In this document: piece by piece, positions 16,368 through 27,458 of the stretch
Position numbering within the stretch: the stretch's first letter is position 1
Layout of the letters: each line of letters begins with the position of its first letter
The notes under the pieces: model-generated
Seen by the model: only the letters and a program-made list of their open reading frames with translations
Told to the model about the DNA's origin: nothing
The model's database searches: none
Made by a program: the position numbers and the translations under genes
Assembly (NCBI GenBank): GCA_944377745.1
Contig: CALWFV010000009.1
Span: 18,309 to 82,308, forward strand
Length of the DNA: 64,000 nucleotides
Source of the DNA: an uncultured Mediterraneibacter sp.
GTDB taxonomy: Bacteria > Bacillota > Clostridia > Lachnospirales > Lachnospiraceae
Direction of reading: 5' to 3'

Positions 16368-17879
16368 ATGACCAGAAGAGAATACCGGAAAAAGAAGGCG
16401 GGAAAAGAGAAAAAGTGGTTTCAGAAAAAGACGGCGTTGAAGGTCTTTGGGGGATTCTTTGCGCTGATGGCGGCGTGTACTGTGCTCTCGAGAGCGGCCG
16501 CCTCTGTCCTGGTCGCCCAGGTTGAGGTGGAAAGTCCCACAGGGGGAACAGTCACCAGTACGTTTGAGGGGCAGGGAGAGGTTGTACCGTCTGATGAAAA
16601 ACAGGTCTTCCTCTGGGCAGAGCAGCAGGTGGAGAAAAGCGCGGCTCCGGGGACTGCAGTGAAGAAGGGGGACTGTCTTGTCCAGTTCCGGATGGAATAT
16701 CTGGAGAAGAGCATTGATGAAAAGAACTCTGAGATCGATCAGCTGAAGCTTCAACTGGAGCAGCAGGAGGTGGCGGCCAGGGGAAGCAGCTATGTCTCTT
16801 CCGCGGACAGTGCGGCGAGGACGCTGGATTTGGCAAAAGCTCAGCTTGATGCGGCGTCGGAGAAAGCGGATCAGGCACAGGCTGCATATGACAGCTATGC
16901 AGGAGAAAGTGAGGAAGAAGAAAACGAGGAGGAAAGGCAGGCGCTTGAAGAGGCACTGCAGGCAGCGCAAAACGAGCGGGACGCAGCGGCTCAGGCTGTG
17001 GACGAAGCCCAGAATGCATATGAGGATGCGGCGGCACAGGACGCAGCACAGGAAGCGAATAATGCCAGCGCCATGGAGTCGGCACGCCTTGCCGGGGAAG
17101 AGATCCAGGTCCAGATCGATGATGCTCAGAAGGAACTGGACGTGCTGGAGGAATATCAGGCAGCGGAGGGAAGACTCTGCGCGGAGGAGGACTGCGTGGT
17201 GCTGGAAAACAGTGTGGCTGACGGGAATGTCACCACCGGGGCGGAAGTGATCGTCACGGGAAGCGGAGAATGGCTTTTGCGGGGGAGTCTTGATGAAGAC
17301 AGCCGGAAGAGGATCCGGGAAGGCGGAAAGGCTTCGGTCAGCATGGATTCCGGAGAGAGAGCCCTGGACGTAGAGATCCGCTCTGTGGATACAGGAGAAG
17401 GCAGCGGGAATACAGGAGGAAGTACCAGCGGGAATGCCGGGGGAAACAACGCGGCAGAAAGCGGAGGCTCGGAAAGTGGAAGCTCGAGCAGTGGAAATTC
17501 AGGAAGCAGTGGCAGCGGGACAGGTGGAGGCCCTGCCGGTTCCGCCGGCGTCTGGTATGCACCGGTGCCGGAGGGGACGGAGGTAAGCTATGGGGATACA
17601 TTTACGTGGAAAGTACAGGTCCCGTCAGAACAGAACTACGACTGCAAGATTCCTCTCACGGCGCTCCGGGAGGACAGTCAGGGAAATTACTGTCTGATCG
17701 TGAGCGAGGAATCCTCGGCGCTGGGAACGGTCCAGAAGGCGGAGCGGGTTCCTGTCACTGTGCTGGAGAAGAACAGTGAGGAGGCCGCGGTGGATTCGGT
17801 CCTGGAGAAGACAGACCAGGTGATCGTGGGATCGGAAAAATATGTGGAAGAAGGTGACCAGATACGAATAAAAGGATAA
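16368..17879 (+). CDS. HlyD-like membrane fusion protein
   Basis: The protein is 503 residues. It has a basic N terminus and one membrane helix (about 25-48), a lipoyl-like half (VEKSAAPGTAVKKGDCLVQF, about 84-103), a long coiled coil rich in Ala/Glu/Gln (about 108-265), the second lipoyl/barrel half (CVVLENSVADGNVTTG; WLLRGSLDEDSRKRI), then a Gly/Ser linker (about 345-395) and a C-terminal beta domain. This is the architecture of membrane fusion proteins used by export systems such as MacAB and HlyBD. Its AGGAGG site is good. In an operon with import-type permeases it is unexpected. It is the likely partner of the MacB-like protein that follows. Confidence 0.85.
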   Translation: MTRREYRKKKAGKEKKWFQKKTALKVFGGFFALMAACTVLSRAAASVLVAQVEVESPTGGTVTSTFEGQGEVVPSDEKQVFLWAEQQVEKSAAPGTAVKKGDCLVQFRMEYLEKSIDEKNSEIDQLKLQLEQQEVAARGSSYVSSADSAARTLDLAKAQLDAASEKADQAQAAYDSYAGESEEEENEEERQALEEALQAAQNERDAAAQAVDEAQNAYEDAAAQDAAQEANNASAMESARLAGEEIQVQIDDAQKELDVLEEYQAAEGRLCAEEDCVVLENSVADGNVTTGAEVIVTGSGEWLLRGSLDEDSRKRIREGGKASVSMDSGERALDVEIRSVDTGEGSGNTGGSTSGNAGGNNAAESGGSESGSSSSGNSGSSGSGTGGGPAGSAGVWYAPVPEGTEVSYGDTFTWKVQVPSEQNYDCKIPLTALREDSQGNYCLIVSEESSALGTVQKAERVPVTVLEKNSEEAAVDSVLEKTDQVIVGSEKYVEEGDQIRIKG

Positions 17880-17932
17880 AATATGCGGGAATCGGACTGG
17901 GCGCGGGCATCCTTGCCCTGGCTGCGGCAGCA

Positions 17933-18811
17933 GTGATCTCCTGGCTGATCTGGCTTCACGGGTTTTCAGATTATCTCTCGGTCACTTTTGAAGAGCCCTC
18001 TGCTACATATGAAGGATTCCGGAATTTTCAAGAGAGCAGTGACGCAGAGAAATTTACCTCGGCTGCATTGTGGAATAAGGTGGGAGAAAGAGAACTGATC
18101 CTGGAAAGCACAGAACGGAGGAGCCGGGCGTCGGTCTATGGGATGAGAGGGCAGCTTCAGGCTGTGTTCGGGAATACGCTGGCAGCAGGGCGGTATTTTG
18201 CGGACGGAGAGGAAGCGGTATGCCTTATCGACGAGAAAACTGCGAGGGAACTGTTCGGAAGCCGGGATGTGACAGGGCGTGAAGTTCTTCTTGACGGAGA
18301 AAAAATACAGGTTGTGGGAATCCTGCAGGGGAACCGTGGCGTCTGCGTGATCCCTGCAGGGGAGGATGAAATGTTCTGCGGCGTTACTGTGAGGAAACAG
18401 AAGGCGGAACAGTCCTCGGATACGGCGGTATCACTGATCGGCTCATATATGCAGGGGACGGCGGAACGTATCGCGGACGGTCAGCTTTACTATATCCTTG
18501 CTCTTTTGAAGACGGCGGGGATCCTGACAGCGGCCACGGTCATTCCGGCGGTCCTGCTGATCATGGTGAAGGAGAGAAGGCTGGCAGGAGCGGCAGTCCT
18601 TGCCGCGGGAGTTCTTATCCTCGCGGTCATTACTGTACAGATCCCGGTAGGGAGTGATTACCTTCCTACATACTGGTCGGATTTTGATTTTTTCGGAGAA
18701 CTGCAGGAGGAGAAGGCGGGGCAGATTGAAAGCTTAAAGGCGCACCAGGAGTTCTGGCATGAGGAGGGATTCCTGAGAGTGAAGGCGGTGGACTGGACGG
18801 AAGTGTTTTAG
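17933..18811 (+). CDS. MacB-like periplasmic core domain membrane protein (start unclear)
   Basis: The product is 292 residues from the first canonical codon (GTG 17933), but this cuts into a hydrophobic helix. The same frame is open from 17858 and encodes NKRIKYAGIGLGAGILALAA, a natural basic N terminus plus helix, with no ATG, GTG or TTG. So either a non-standard start (ACG 17864 has AAGGTGA at good spacing) or loss of the start codon is likely. The middle part resembles the MacB periplasmic core (AAGRYFADGEEAVCLID, ELFGSRDVTGREVLLDG, VVGILQGNRG). Two C-terminal helices follow, instead of the three of a full MacB permease. It closely follows the fusion-protein gene. Confidence 0.65.
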   Translation: MISWLIWLHGFSDYLSVTFEEPSATYEGFRNFQESSDAEKFTSAALWNKVGERELILESTERRSRASVYGMRGQLQAVFGNTLAAGRYFADGEEAVCLIDEKTARELFGSRDVTGREVLLDGEKIQVVGILQGNRGVCVIPAGEDEMFCGVTVRKQKAEQSSDTAVSLIGSYMQGTAERIADGQLYYILALLKTAGILTAATVIPAVLLIMVKERRLAGAAVLAAGVLILAVITVQIPVGSDYLPTYWSDFDFFGELQEEKAGQIESLKAHQEFWHEEGFLRVKAVDWTEVF

Positions 18812-18921
18812 AACTGTTTTTACAGGTGATTTGAAACCGCTCTTAAACTTCAGAGAAAGGATGGATATTTAGAAGAAATTCTGTTAGAATGTGAGACAGC
18901 AGAGCAAAACGGGGTGATGGG

Positions 18922-19203
18922 ATGACGATAGAACAGATATTGGAAGAGATTGTCAGGCTTTGTCAGAATCATTCGGCATCAGAGGTAATCCTGTTCGGTT
19001 CAAGGGCAAAGGGAACGTACAGGGAGCGAAGTGATATTGATATTGCCGTTGCAGGAGCCTCTGAGTTTGAAGGTCTGAGGGAGGAAATCGAAAGTCTTCC
19101 CACTCTGTACACGGTTGACCTTGTAAATCTGGACGAATGTAATAATCAGATGCTTTTGGAGGATATTGAAAGGTATGGACGAGAAATTTATAAAGCGATA
19201 TAG
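18922..19203 (+). CDS. MNT-domain nucleotidyltransferase (antitoxin of a HEPN/MNT pair)
   Basis: The protein is 93 residues and shows the complete minimal nucleotidyltransferase signature GSX10DXD (Gly26-Ser27 to Asp38 and Asp40, in LFGSRAKGTYRERSDIDIAV). In characterised HEPN/MNT (type VII) systems, such proteins neutralise the HEPN toxin by transferring AMP to a tyrosine. GGGGTG precedes the ATG. The gene overlaps the following HEPN gene by about 29 nt, as is usual for these pairs. A function in DNA or RNA metabolism outside toxin-antitoxin activity is possible but less likely with this partner. Confidence 0.88.
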   Translation: MTIEQILEEIVRLCQNHSASEVILFGSRAKGTYRERSDIDIAVAGASEFEGLREEIESLPTLYTVDLVNLDECNNQMLLEDIERYGREIYKAI

Positions 19204-19588
19204 ATCTTTCTGCAATTCTCTTGATTCTCTTGCAGAGGCGAAAGAGCGGGATATGAATGATTCCTTTGTCCTGAGTGGAACAAGCGCAAAATTCAGCACA
19301 ACCTTTGATCTTGCGTGGAAAGTGATGAAAGACATACTGGTGCAGCACTATGCCATATCCGGGTTCGTGGCGGGATCGCCCCGGGAGGTACTCCGGGAAG
19401 CGTTCAAGGCGGAGATGATCAGCGGGGATGTGTGGATGGAGATGCTGAAGATCAGAAATCAGCTTGCACACGACTATGATGGAGAGATTGTGAAGAAATA
19501 TTGCGTAAAGATCACGGATGTATATATTGACAAATTCTATGAATTCAGAAAAAGAACGGAGGAAGTGATCCCATCGGTGAAGGGATGA
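19175..19588 (+). CDS. HEPN-domain protein (HI0074-type; toxin partner of MNT)
   Basis: The protein is 137 residues, all helical in appearance. The RNase-type motif RX4HXY is intact: Arg94, His99 and Tyr101 in RNQLAHDYDG. In type VII systems the Arg/His pair is needed for RNA cleavage and the Tyr is the adenylylation site. The start at 19175 (MDEKF) matches the family; a TTG at 19166 is nearer to GGAGG. It overlaps the MNT gene, which indicates coupled expression. The proteins are also annotated as nucleotidyltransferase substrate-binding proteins. Toxic activity is inferred from the motif. Confidence 0.87.
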   Translation: MDEKFIKRYRSFCNSLDSLAEAKERDMNDSFVLSGTSAKFSTTFDLAWKVMKDILVQHYAISGFVAGSPREVLREAFKAEMISGDVWMEMLKIRNQLAHDYDGEIVKKYCVKITDVYIDKFYEFRKRTEEVIPSVKG

Positions 19589-19617
19589 GCCTGTGGTTCG
19601 CCACTATTATAAAAGGA

Positions 19618-19677
19618 AACAGAACAGACTGCTGTCCGCATGAAAATATGACGGAAAGCAGCCTGTTCTGTTTATTT
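19618..19677. terminator. Terminator-like long stem between convergent genes
   Basis: AAACAGAACAG (19618-19628) pairs with CTGTTCTGTTT (19663-19673), extended inward by CTGCT/AGCAG, and is followed by ATTTTG. It ends the HEPN transcript and lies 3' of the convergent MATE gene. Confidence 0.75.
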
Positions 19678-19690
19678 TGTGCGATAAGCC

Positions 19691-19731
19691 CAGCAAGTGG
19701 CTGCCGTGCTTGCACGAGCAGGCATTTGCTG
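19691..19731. repeat. Palindromic repeat, CAGCAAGTG family, copy 1
   Basis: CAGCAAGTGGCTGC pairs with GCAGGCATTTGCTG, with a perfect inner CGTGC-tt-GCACG hairpin. The core resembles 28303-28339. Confidence 0.55.
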
Positions 19732-19777
19732 AGCGCTGTATTGCAGCGGCCAGGGGAAGACCTTCTCCCCTGGCCGA

Positions 19778-21142
19778 TTATCTTTGCCGGGAGAAGGGAG
19801 ACATTTTCCCGCCTTCGTAGTGCTGAAGGAGAAAGAAGGCTACAATGGACGCGCACAGTTCTCCTACAGGAAACGACGCCCAGACTCCGACTGCCCCGAA
19901 AAAGCGGGACAGGATGAAACTTAAGGGAATGGTGATCACAAACTGGCGGAGCAGGGAGATGATCAGGGAATTTCTTCCGTTTCCCAGCGCCTCAAAGGTC
20001 CCGGAGTAGATCACGCCTATGGTGGAGACCAGGAAACCGAGGCAGATGATACGCAGTGCCGTGATCCCCGCGGACATCAGAGCTTCATCCGCGTCAAACA
20101 GCGAGAAGATGGGCCCCGGGATCAGCAGCGAGAGCAGCGTACCGGTCAGCATCAGGGCTGCGGCGCAGACAAGGCTGTACCGGATCGTGGTGCGTACCCG
20201 TTTCTCCTCCCCGGCGCCGTAGTTATATCCGATAATGGGACGCATGCCCTGGACAATTCCGTTGGTGGGCATATAGATGAATGTCTGCAGTTTGAAGTAG
20301 ACGCCCAGGACGGCAACATAAACCTCGGAGAATGTTGCCAGAATACTGTTCAGAATACTGATCAGGACAGAGGGGAGCAGCATCATGATACTGGACGGGA
20401 TCCCCACACTGTAGATCTGCCGGATGATCTTCTTGTCGAACTTCAGATATTTTGGATGGATACGGACCGCATAGGGCTTCCTCAGGTAGACTACGATGTA
20501 GAGGAGGAAGGCGCCAATCTGTCCGATGACCGTGGCAATCGCCGCGCCGGCTACGCCCAGCGCCGGAAATCCTAGAAGTCCGAAGATCAGGATCGGGTCC
20601 AGGATAATATTGATGATACATCCCACGCTAAGGAGGTACATGGTGATCTTCATCTGCCCGATGCCCTGAAAGATTTTTTCAAATGCAATCTGAAGGAGAG
20701 AGCCGAAGGAGACGCAGAGTACGATGTAGGTGTAGTCGCATGCGTCACTTAACACTTTCGGGCTGTCAGTGAACAGCGAAAGAAACGGTTTTGTCACGAA
20801 GATGCCGAGCAGGATGAACAGGATACAGTGGAACACGGTCAGTGCCACACCGATGGTGGCAGAGCGGTCCGCTCCCTCCTGGTCGCCTCTTCCGAGACAG
20901 ATAGAGATGGCGGAACTGATTCCCACACCAATGCCCACTCCCACGGAGACAATGGCATTCTGGAGCGGATAGGCAAGGGAGACCGCGGTCAGCGCGTCTG
21001 TTCCCAGCCGGGAAACATAGATACTGTCAACGATATTGTAGAGTGACTGGATCAGCATGGAGAGCATCATGGGCACGGACATGGAGATCAGCAGGGAAAA
21101 GACCGGACGGGTCTTCATAAATGAATTTTCTCTTTCTTCCAT
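19778..21142 (-). CDS. MATE-family multidrug/sodium antiporter
   Basis: The protein is about 454 residues with 12 predicted membrane segments in two homologous halves. Typical MATE features are the N-terminal PVFSLLISMSVPMMLSMLIQSLYNIVDSIYVSRLG, the mid-protein GQMKITMYLLSVGCIINIILDPILIFG, and PTNGIVQGMRPIIGYNYGAGEEKRV. It exports cationic compounds in exchange for Na+ or H+; the substrate is unknown. The start at 21142 (MEERENS) is preferred to the TTG at 21169. The leader contains a promoter and a terminator-like hairpin, so expression may be controlled by attenuation. Confidence 0.92.
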   Translation of the reverse strand: MEERENSFMKTRPVFSLLISMSVPMMLSMLIQSLYNIVDSIYVSRLGTDALTAVSLAYPLQNAIVSVGVGIGVGISSAISICLGRGDQEGADRSATIGVALTVFHCILFILLGIFVTKPFLSLFTDSPKVLSDACDYTYIVLCVSFGSLLQIAFEKIFQGIGQMKITMYLLSVGCIINIILDPILIFGLLGFPALGVAGAAIATVIGQIGAFLLYIVVYLRKPYAVRIHPKYLKFDKKIIRQIYSVGIPSSIMMLLPSVLISILNSILATFSEVYVAVLGVYFKLQTFIYMPTNGIVQGMRPIIGYNYGAGEEKRVRTTIRYSLVCAAALMLTGTLLSLLIPGPIFSLFDADEALMSAGITALRIICLGFLVSTIGVIYSGTFEALGNGRNSLIISLLRQFVITIPLSFILSRFFGAVGVWASFPVGELCASIVAFFLLQHYEGGKMSPFSRQR

Positions 21143-21171
21143 AATAGATATGATTTCCTTTCCAAACAAAC

Positions 21172-21281
21172 AAAAAAAGCCATATGCCTGTTTGAATTCT
21201 GAAACAGGAAAACCATATGACTTTTGTCTGTTTTATTTATCTGCGGTGATTATGATAGCACAGGGCGGCAGGGAAAGTCAA
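21172..21281 (-). promoter_or_regulatory. MATE promoter and leader with terminator hairpin (possible attenuator)
   Basis: On the minus strand TTGACT (complement of 21276-21281), an 18-nt spacer and TATCAT (21252-21257) form a promoter. The leader then folds AGTCATATG...CCTGTTT with AAACAGG...CATATGGCT (21178-21222), directly followed by TTTTTTT (21172-21178). A short ORF of 33 codons (21216 down to 21115) begins inside the hairpin but has no clear ribosome binding site. Confidence 0.6.
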
Positions 21282-21363
21282 TGAAAAAAGGGAAGGCCAG
21301 CTCTGAAGATGTGATGTGAGGATTTAAGGATTTCGGAATAATTCCAAATATGATAGAATCAGA

Positions 21364-21377
21364 GCAAACGTTTTAGC
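21364..21377. promoter_or_regulatory. LacI-type operator candidate
   Basis: GCAAACGTTTTAGC is an imperfect palindrome centred on CG, the form bound by LacI/CcpA-type proteins, and lies about 52 nt before the LacI-family gene. Autoregulation or catabolite control is likely. Confidence 0.5.
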
Positions 21378-21428
21378 ATACAGGAAAGAAGGACCTCTCA
21401 GCAGCATCGAAGAGGAAGGAAATGTACT

Positions 21429-22466
21429 ATGAGGATCAAATTAAAAGAAATCGCAGAAGAACTGGGGATATCTCCGGCGACAGTTTCACTTGCTGTCAAT
21501 GACCGTCCGGGGATCAGCGAAAAGACAAAGGAAAAGATCTTGGCATATATTTGTTCTAAAGAGAAAAAGGATAGAGAACAGGAATGGAATCCGGCAGGAT
21601 CCGGGGGTGCTGTTGCCATGATCAATTATCTGAAAAACGGTATCATCCTGAACCGGAGCGGGAAAAATCATCCTGTTCTGGAGCAGATCAAAAAAGAGGT
21701 GAGGGCAGGCGGATATGATTTTGTTTATCTTACGTTCAATGAGAAGATAAACAGGATCCAGGATCTGATCCGGGAGTGCAGGAACCGTGATGTGAAAGGA
21801 ATCTATATTATGGCGGCTGAGATGAGCAAAGCAGATATTTATCCTTTCCTGGAGTTGAAGATTCCCATTGTGACCGGGGATAACCTGTTCTATGAAGAAG
21901 GAATTGACAGCTTCCTTATTGACAACCGGGAGGGAATACGCCGGGGTGTGGATTATCTGGTGGATAAAGGGCACAGCCATATCGTATATCTGGCGGAGAA
22001 TATTGATATTTTTAATTTTATTGAGCGCCGCGAGGCCTTTGTCCTGGAGATGGCAAAACGCCAGTGCGGGGATGCGTCAAACCGCATCCGTCATCTCGGG
22101 AATAATGTGGATGAAGTATATGAGGCCATGCGCAGCTACATTGATGAAGGATTAAAAGGGACGACAGCGTTTGTTCTGGAGAGTTCCGTCATCTCCCTGG
22201 GGGTGGGAAAAGCACTGCTGGAGCGGCAGATACGCATCCCCAGAGACATTTCACTGCTAGGGTTCGATGCGCTCCCGCCGGTAAGTCTGCCGGGGATCGA
22301 TCTTACTCTGGTTAAGGGGACACATTCCAAACGGCATCTGGCGGCAATACAACATCTGATGCGCTATATCCGGGATGAAAATGAGGAGATCATGAGAGTA
22401 TATTATAAGACCCGGATGATAGAAGGAAGCAGTGTATTTGACAAAACCAAATATATTTACAGATAA
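21429..22466 (+). CDS. LacI-family transcriptional regulator
   Basis: The protein is 345 residues. The N-terminal helix-turn-helix is canonical (IKLKEIAEELGISPATVSLAVNDRPGISEKTKEKI). It is followed by a periplasmic-binding-protein-like sensor domain with typical elements such as GRIGYIHVV-like VDKGHSHIVYLAE, TTAFVLESSVISLG and RIPRDISLLGFDALP. It presumably controls the beta-glucoside PTS operon immediately downstream and itself through the operator at 21364. A terminator at its 3' end and a new promoter separate it from the PTS gene. The effector is probably a (phospho)glycoside. Confidence 0.93.
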   Translation: MRIKLKEIAEELGISPATVSLAVNDRPGISEKTKEKILAYICSKEKKDREQEWNPAGSGGAVAMINYLKNGIILNRSGKNHPVLEQIKKEVRAGGYDFVYLTFNEKINRIQDLIRECRNRDVKGIYIMAAEMSKADIYPFLELKIPIVTGDNLFYEEGIDSFLIDNREGIRRGVDYLVDKGHSHIVYLAENIDIFNFIERREAFVLEMAKRQCGDASNRIRHLGNNVDEVYEAMRSYIDEGLKGTTAFVLESSVISLGVGKALLERQIRIPRDISLLGFDALPPVSLPGIDLTLVKGTHSKRHLAAIQHLMRYIRDENEEIMRVYYKTRMIEGSSVFDKTKYIYR

Positions 22467-22477
22467 AAAGATTCTGG

Positions 22478-22519
22478 CCGGAGAAGACGTGCAGAGGCGT
22501 TCGTGCTTTTCCGGTTTTT
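22478..22519 (+). terminator. Terminator of the lacI-type gene
   Basis: CCGGAGAAG (22478-22486) pairs with CTTTTCCGG (22506-22514), followed by TTTTTC. Confidence 0.8.
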
Positions 22520-22551
22520 CATTTTTTAAAGAAATTTTAAAAATCCGTTTA

Positions 22552-22656
22552 TTTGCACAAATCAAACGGCTGTTTTTTGCACAAAATGACCGGAATTTCT
22601 CGAAAAGTGAGAAAAAACGGAAGGGGATTGAGGGGAAAATAAAAAAATGCTAATGT
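22552..22656 (+). promoter_or_regulatory. PTS operon promoter with two direct repeats
   Basis: TTTGCACAAA occurs at 22552-22561 and again at 22576-22585, 24 nt apart. A promoter follows: TTGAGG (22628-22633), 17-nt spacer, TAATGT (22651-22656). The repeats lie upstream of the -35, where activators bind. Confidence 0.55.
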
Positions 22657-22718
22657 GTACTCACAGAAAAGAAGCGCGCTTTGAATCTTAAAAAGTTATC
22701 TGCAATGGAGGAAATATT

Positions 22719-24584
22719 ATGGCTAAGAAAGATTATTCACAGTTGTCGAAAGACATTGTGAAATATGTGGGCGGAAGCGATAATGTAAATTCGCTTTTTC
22801 ATTGTGCGACACGACTCAGGTTCAAAGTGAAAGACCACGGGAAAGTTGACAAGCAGAATCTGGAGCAGCTGTCAGGTGTTATTACTGTGATCGACAGCGG
22901 CGGGCAGATTCAGGTCGTGATCGGAAACCATGTGGCGGATGTCTACGAAGCGGTGATCCAGAACACAGACATCAGCCAGGAAAGAGAACAGGAGCAGGAT
23001 CAGAGCTCGGGAAGCGGCAACCCGCTGAATACTTTTATGGAGACGATTTCCGGTATCTTTGCTCCGGTGCTTGGAGCCATGAGCGGAGCCGGTATGCTCA
23101 AGGCGCTTCTTATCCTGTGCACTACCTTTGGATGGCTTACTGCGGATATGGGAACCTATCGTATCCTTTATGCTGCGGCAGACGGAGTGTTCACATTTAT
23201 TCCTGTATTTCTCGCATATACAGCAGCGAAGAAATTTAATGCAAATCAGTTTGTATCCGTGGGAATCGCGGCAGCTCTTTTATATCCGGATCTGACCGCG
23301 GCATATTCTGCAGGGGAAGCACTGACTTTTCTGAAGATTCCGGTGGTACTGGTAAGTTATACGTCTTCTGTGATTCCGATCATCATTTCGGTCTATGTGC
23401 TGTCGAAGCTGGAGAAAGTGCTGAAAAAAGTGGTCCCGGATATATGTAAGACGTTCCTGACGCCTCTGCTGAGCCTGCTTATCATGGTGCCGGCAACTTA
23501 TCTTGTCATTGGCCCCATAGCGGATACAGTCGGGAAACTTCTCGCATCCGGTTATACAGGTCTGGTAGCACTCAATCCGGTGATCGCCGGAGGCCTGCTG
23601 GGACTGATCTGGCCGGCAGCGGTCATGTTCGGCGTGCACTGGGGATTTGTGCCGATCGTCATGAACAATATCGCGGAGTATGGACGTGATACATTGTTTG
23701 TCATTACAGGTCCGAATAACATGGCCCAGGCAGGAGCCACACTCGGTGTCTTTTTGAAGACAAAGAACAAAGAGATCAAAGAGCTTGCAGGTCCGGCTGC
23801 GCTTTCAGCAGTCCTGGCAGGAATCACAGAGCCTGCAATCTATGGTGTGACACTCCGCTTTAAAAGGCCGTTCTTTATCGGCGCTGTATTTTCAGGAATC
23901 GCAGGAGCCATTGTTGCAGCCGCAGGAACAGGAGCTCCAACTCTCCTTGGAACCAGCCTGCTCACTCTTCCGGGATATATCGGCGTGGGATTTGTCGGAT
24001 TCCTGATCGCATGTGCGATCGCTTATTTCGGAGCTGCAGCAGTGACATATTTCTTCGGATATAGTGATGACATGCTTCCGAAAAAGAAAGAAAATGAGAA
24101 AGAGGCCGTGGTAACTACGATAAAAAAGGATGAAGAGATCAAAACACCTGTAAGCGGAAAAGTCATCTCCCTGTCAGAAGTAAAGGACGAAGCGTTTTCA
24201 GGCGGAGTCCTTGGTCAGGGCGCAGCAGTAATTCCGGATAACGGAGAAATCTGCGCGCCGTGTGATGGAACGGTAACTGTGATGTACCCGACCGGACATG
24301 CGGTAGGAATCTTATCTGACGGAGGAGCTGAGATCCTGATCCATATCGGAATGGATACAGTGTCTCTTGAAGGAAAACACTTTGACGTACGTGCTGTGCA
24401 GGGACAGAAGGTAAAGGCCGGAGATGTCCTTGTCGTGGCAGATCTGGATGCGATCAGGGCGGAGGGGCTGGACATCACGACTCCGGTGATCGTTACGAAT
24501 ACAGAAGACTACCTTGAGATCAGACAGGCTGCGCCGGGGAATATTGAACGAGGTGAAACTATTCTGAACTGTATATCAAAGTAA
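22719..24584 (+). CDS. Beta-glucoside-type PTS enzyme II (EIIBCA)
   Basis: The protein is 621 residues with domains in the order B-C-A. EIIB is at about 1-85 with the phosphorylated Cys29 in LFHCATRLRFKV. EIIC is about 105-450, with about ten hydrophobic segments and the signature GITEPAIYGVTLRFKRPF. EIIA(Glc-like) is about 465-621, with the His pair His527 (TGHAVGI) and the catalytic His542 (ILIHIGMDTV). It imports a sugar and phosphorylates it, using HPr-phosphate. The sequence type (BglF/BglP) and the two downstream glycosidases point to a beta-glucoside. No BglG-type antiterminator gene is present; control is by the LacI-type protein. Confidence 0.95.
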   Translation: MAKKDYSQLSKDIVKYVGGSDNVNSLFHCATRLRFKVKDHGKVDKQNLEQLSGVITVIDSGGQIQVVIGNHVADVYEAVIQNTDISQEREQEQDQSSGSGNPLNTFMETISGIFAPVLGAMSGAGMLKALLILCTTFGWLTADMGTYRILYAAADGVFTFIPVFLAYTAAKKFNANQFVSVGIAAALLYPDLTAAYSAGEALTFLKIPVVLVSYTSSVIPIIISVYVLSKLEKVLKKVVPDICKTFLTPLLSLLIMVPATYLVIGPIADTVGKLLASGYTGLVALNPVIAGGLLGLIWPAAVMFGVHWGFVPIVMNNIAEYGRDTLFVITGPNNMAQAGATLGVFLKTKNKEIKELAGPAALSAVLAGITEPAIYGVTLRFKRPFFIGAVFSGIAGAIVAAAGTGAPTLLGTSLLTLPGYIGVGFVGFLIACAIAYFGAAAVTYFFGYSDDMLPKKKENEKEAVVTTIKKDEEIKTPVSGKVISLSEVKDEAFSGGVLGQGAAVIPDNGEICAPCDGTVTVMYPTGHAVGILSDGGAEILIHIGMDTVSLEGKHFDVRAVQGQKVKAGDVLVVADLDAIRAEGLDITTPVIVTNTEDYLEIRQAAPGNIERGETILNCISK

Positions 24585-24600
24585 AAACGGAGGATGACCA

Positions 24601-27304
<2,704 letters not shown>

Positions 27305-27365
27305 GATTTGTCAGGAACGCGGTGACGTGACATGACAAAATGAATGGTCTAATGAAATAAGCGAA

Positions 27366-27411
27366 AACGTGCGGTAGATGAGAGGAAAGCTCATGTACCG
27401 CACGTTGTTTT
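27366..27411. terminator. Operon terminator, possibly bidirectional
   Basis: AACGTGCGGTAGATGAG (27366-27382) pairs with CTCATGTACCGCACGTT (27390-27406), one mismatch, followed by GTTTT. It lies between the convergent GH1 and mntP genes. Confidence 0.88.
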
Positions 27412-27458
27412 ACGAGATAATTCAGGCAAGCGGCTGCCGTCCGCCTCCAGAAGGGAGA

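Noticed and set aside
19585-19917. ORF of 110 codons on the plus strand
   Set aside because: It covers the terminator, the palindromic repeat and the antisense of the MATE 3' end.
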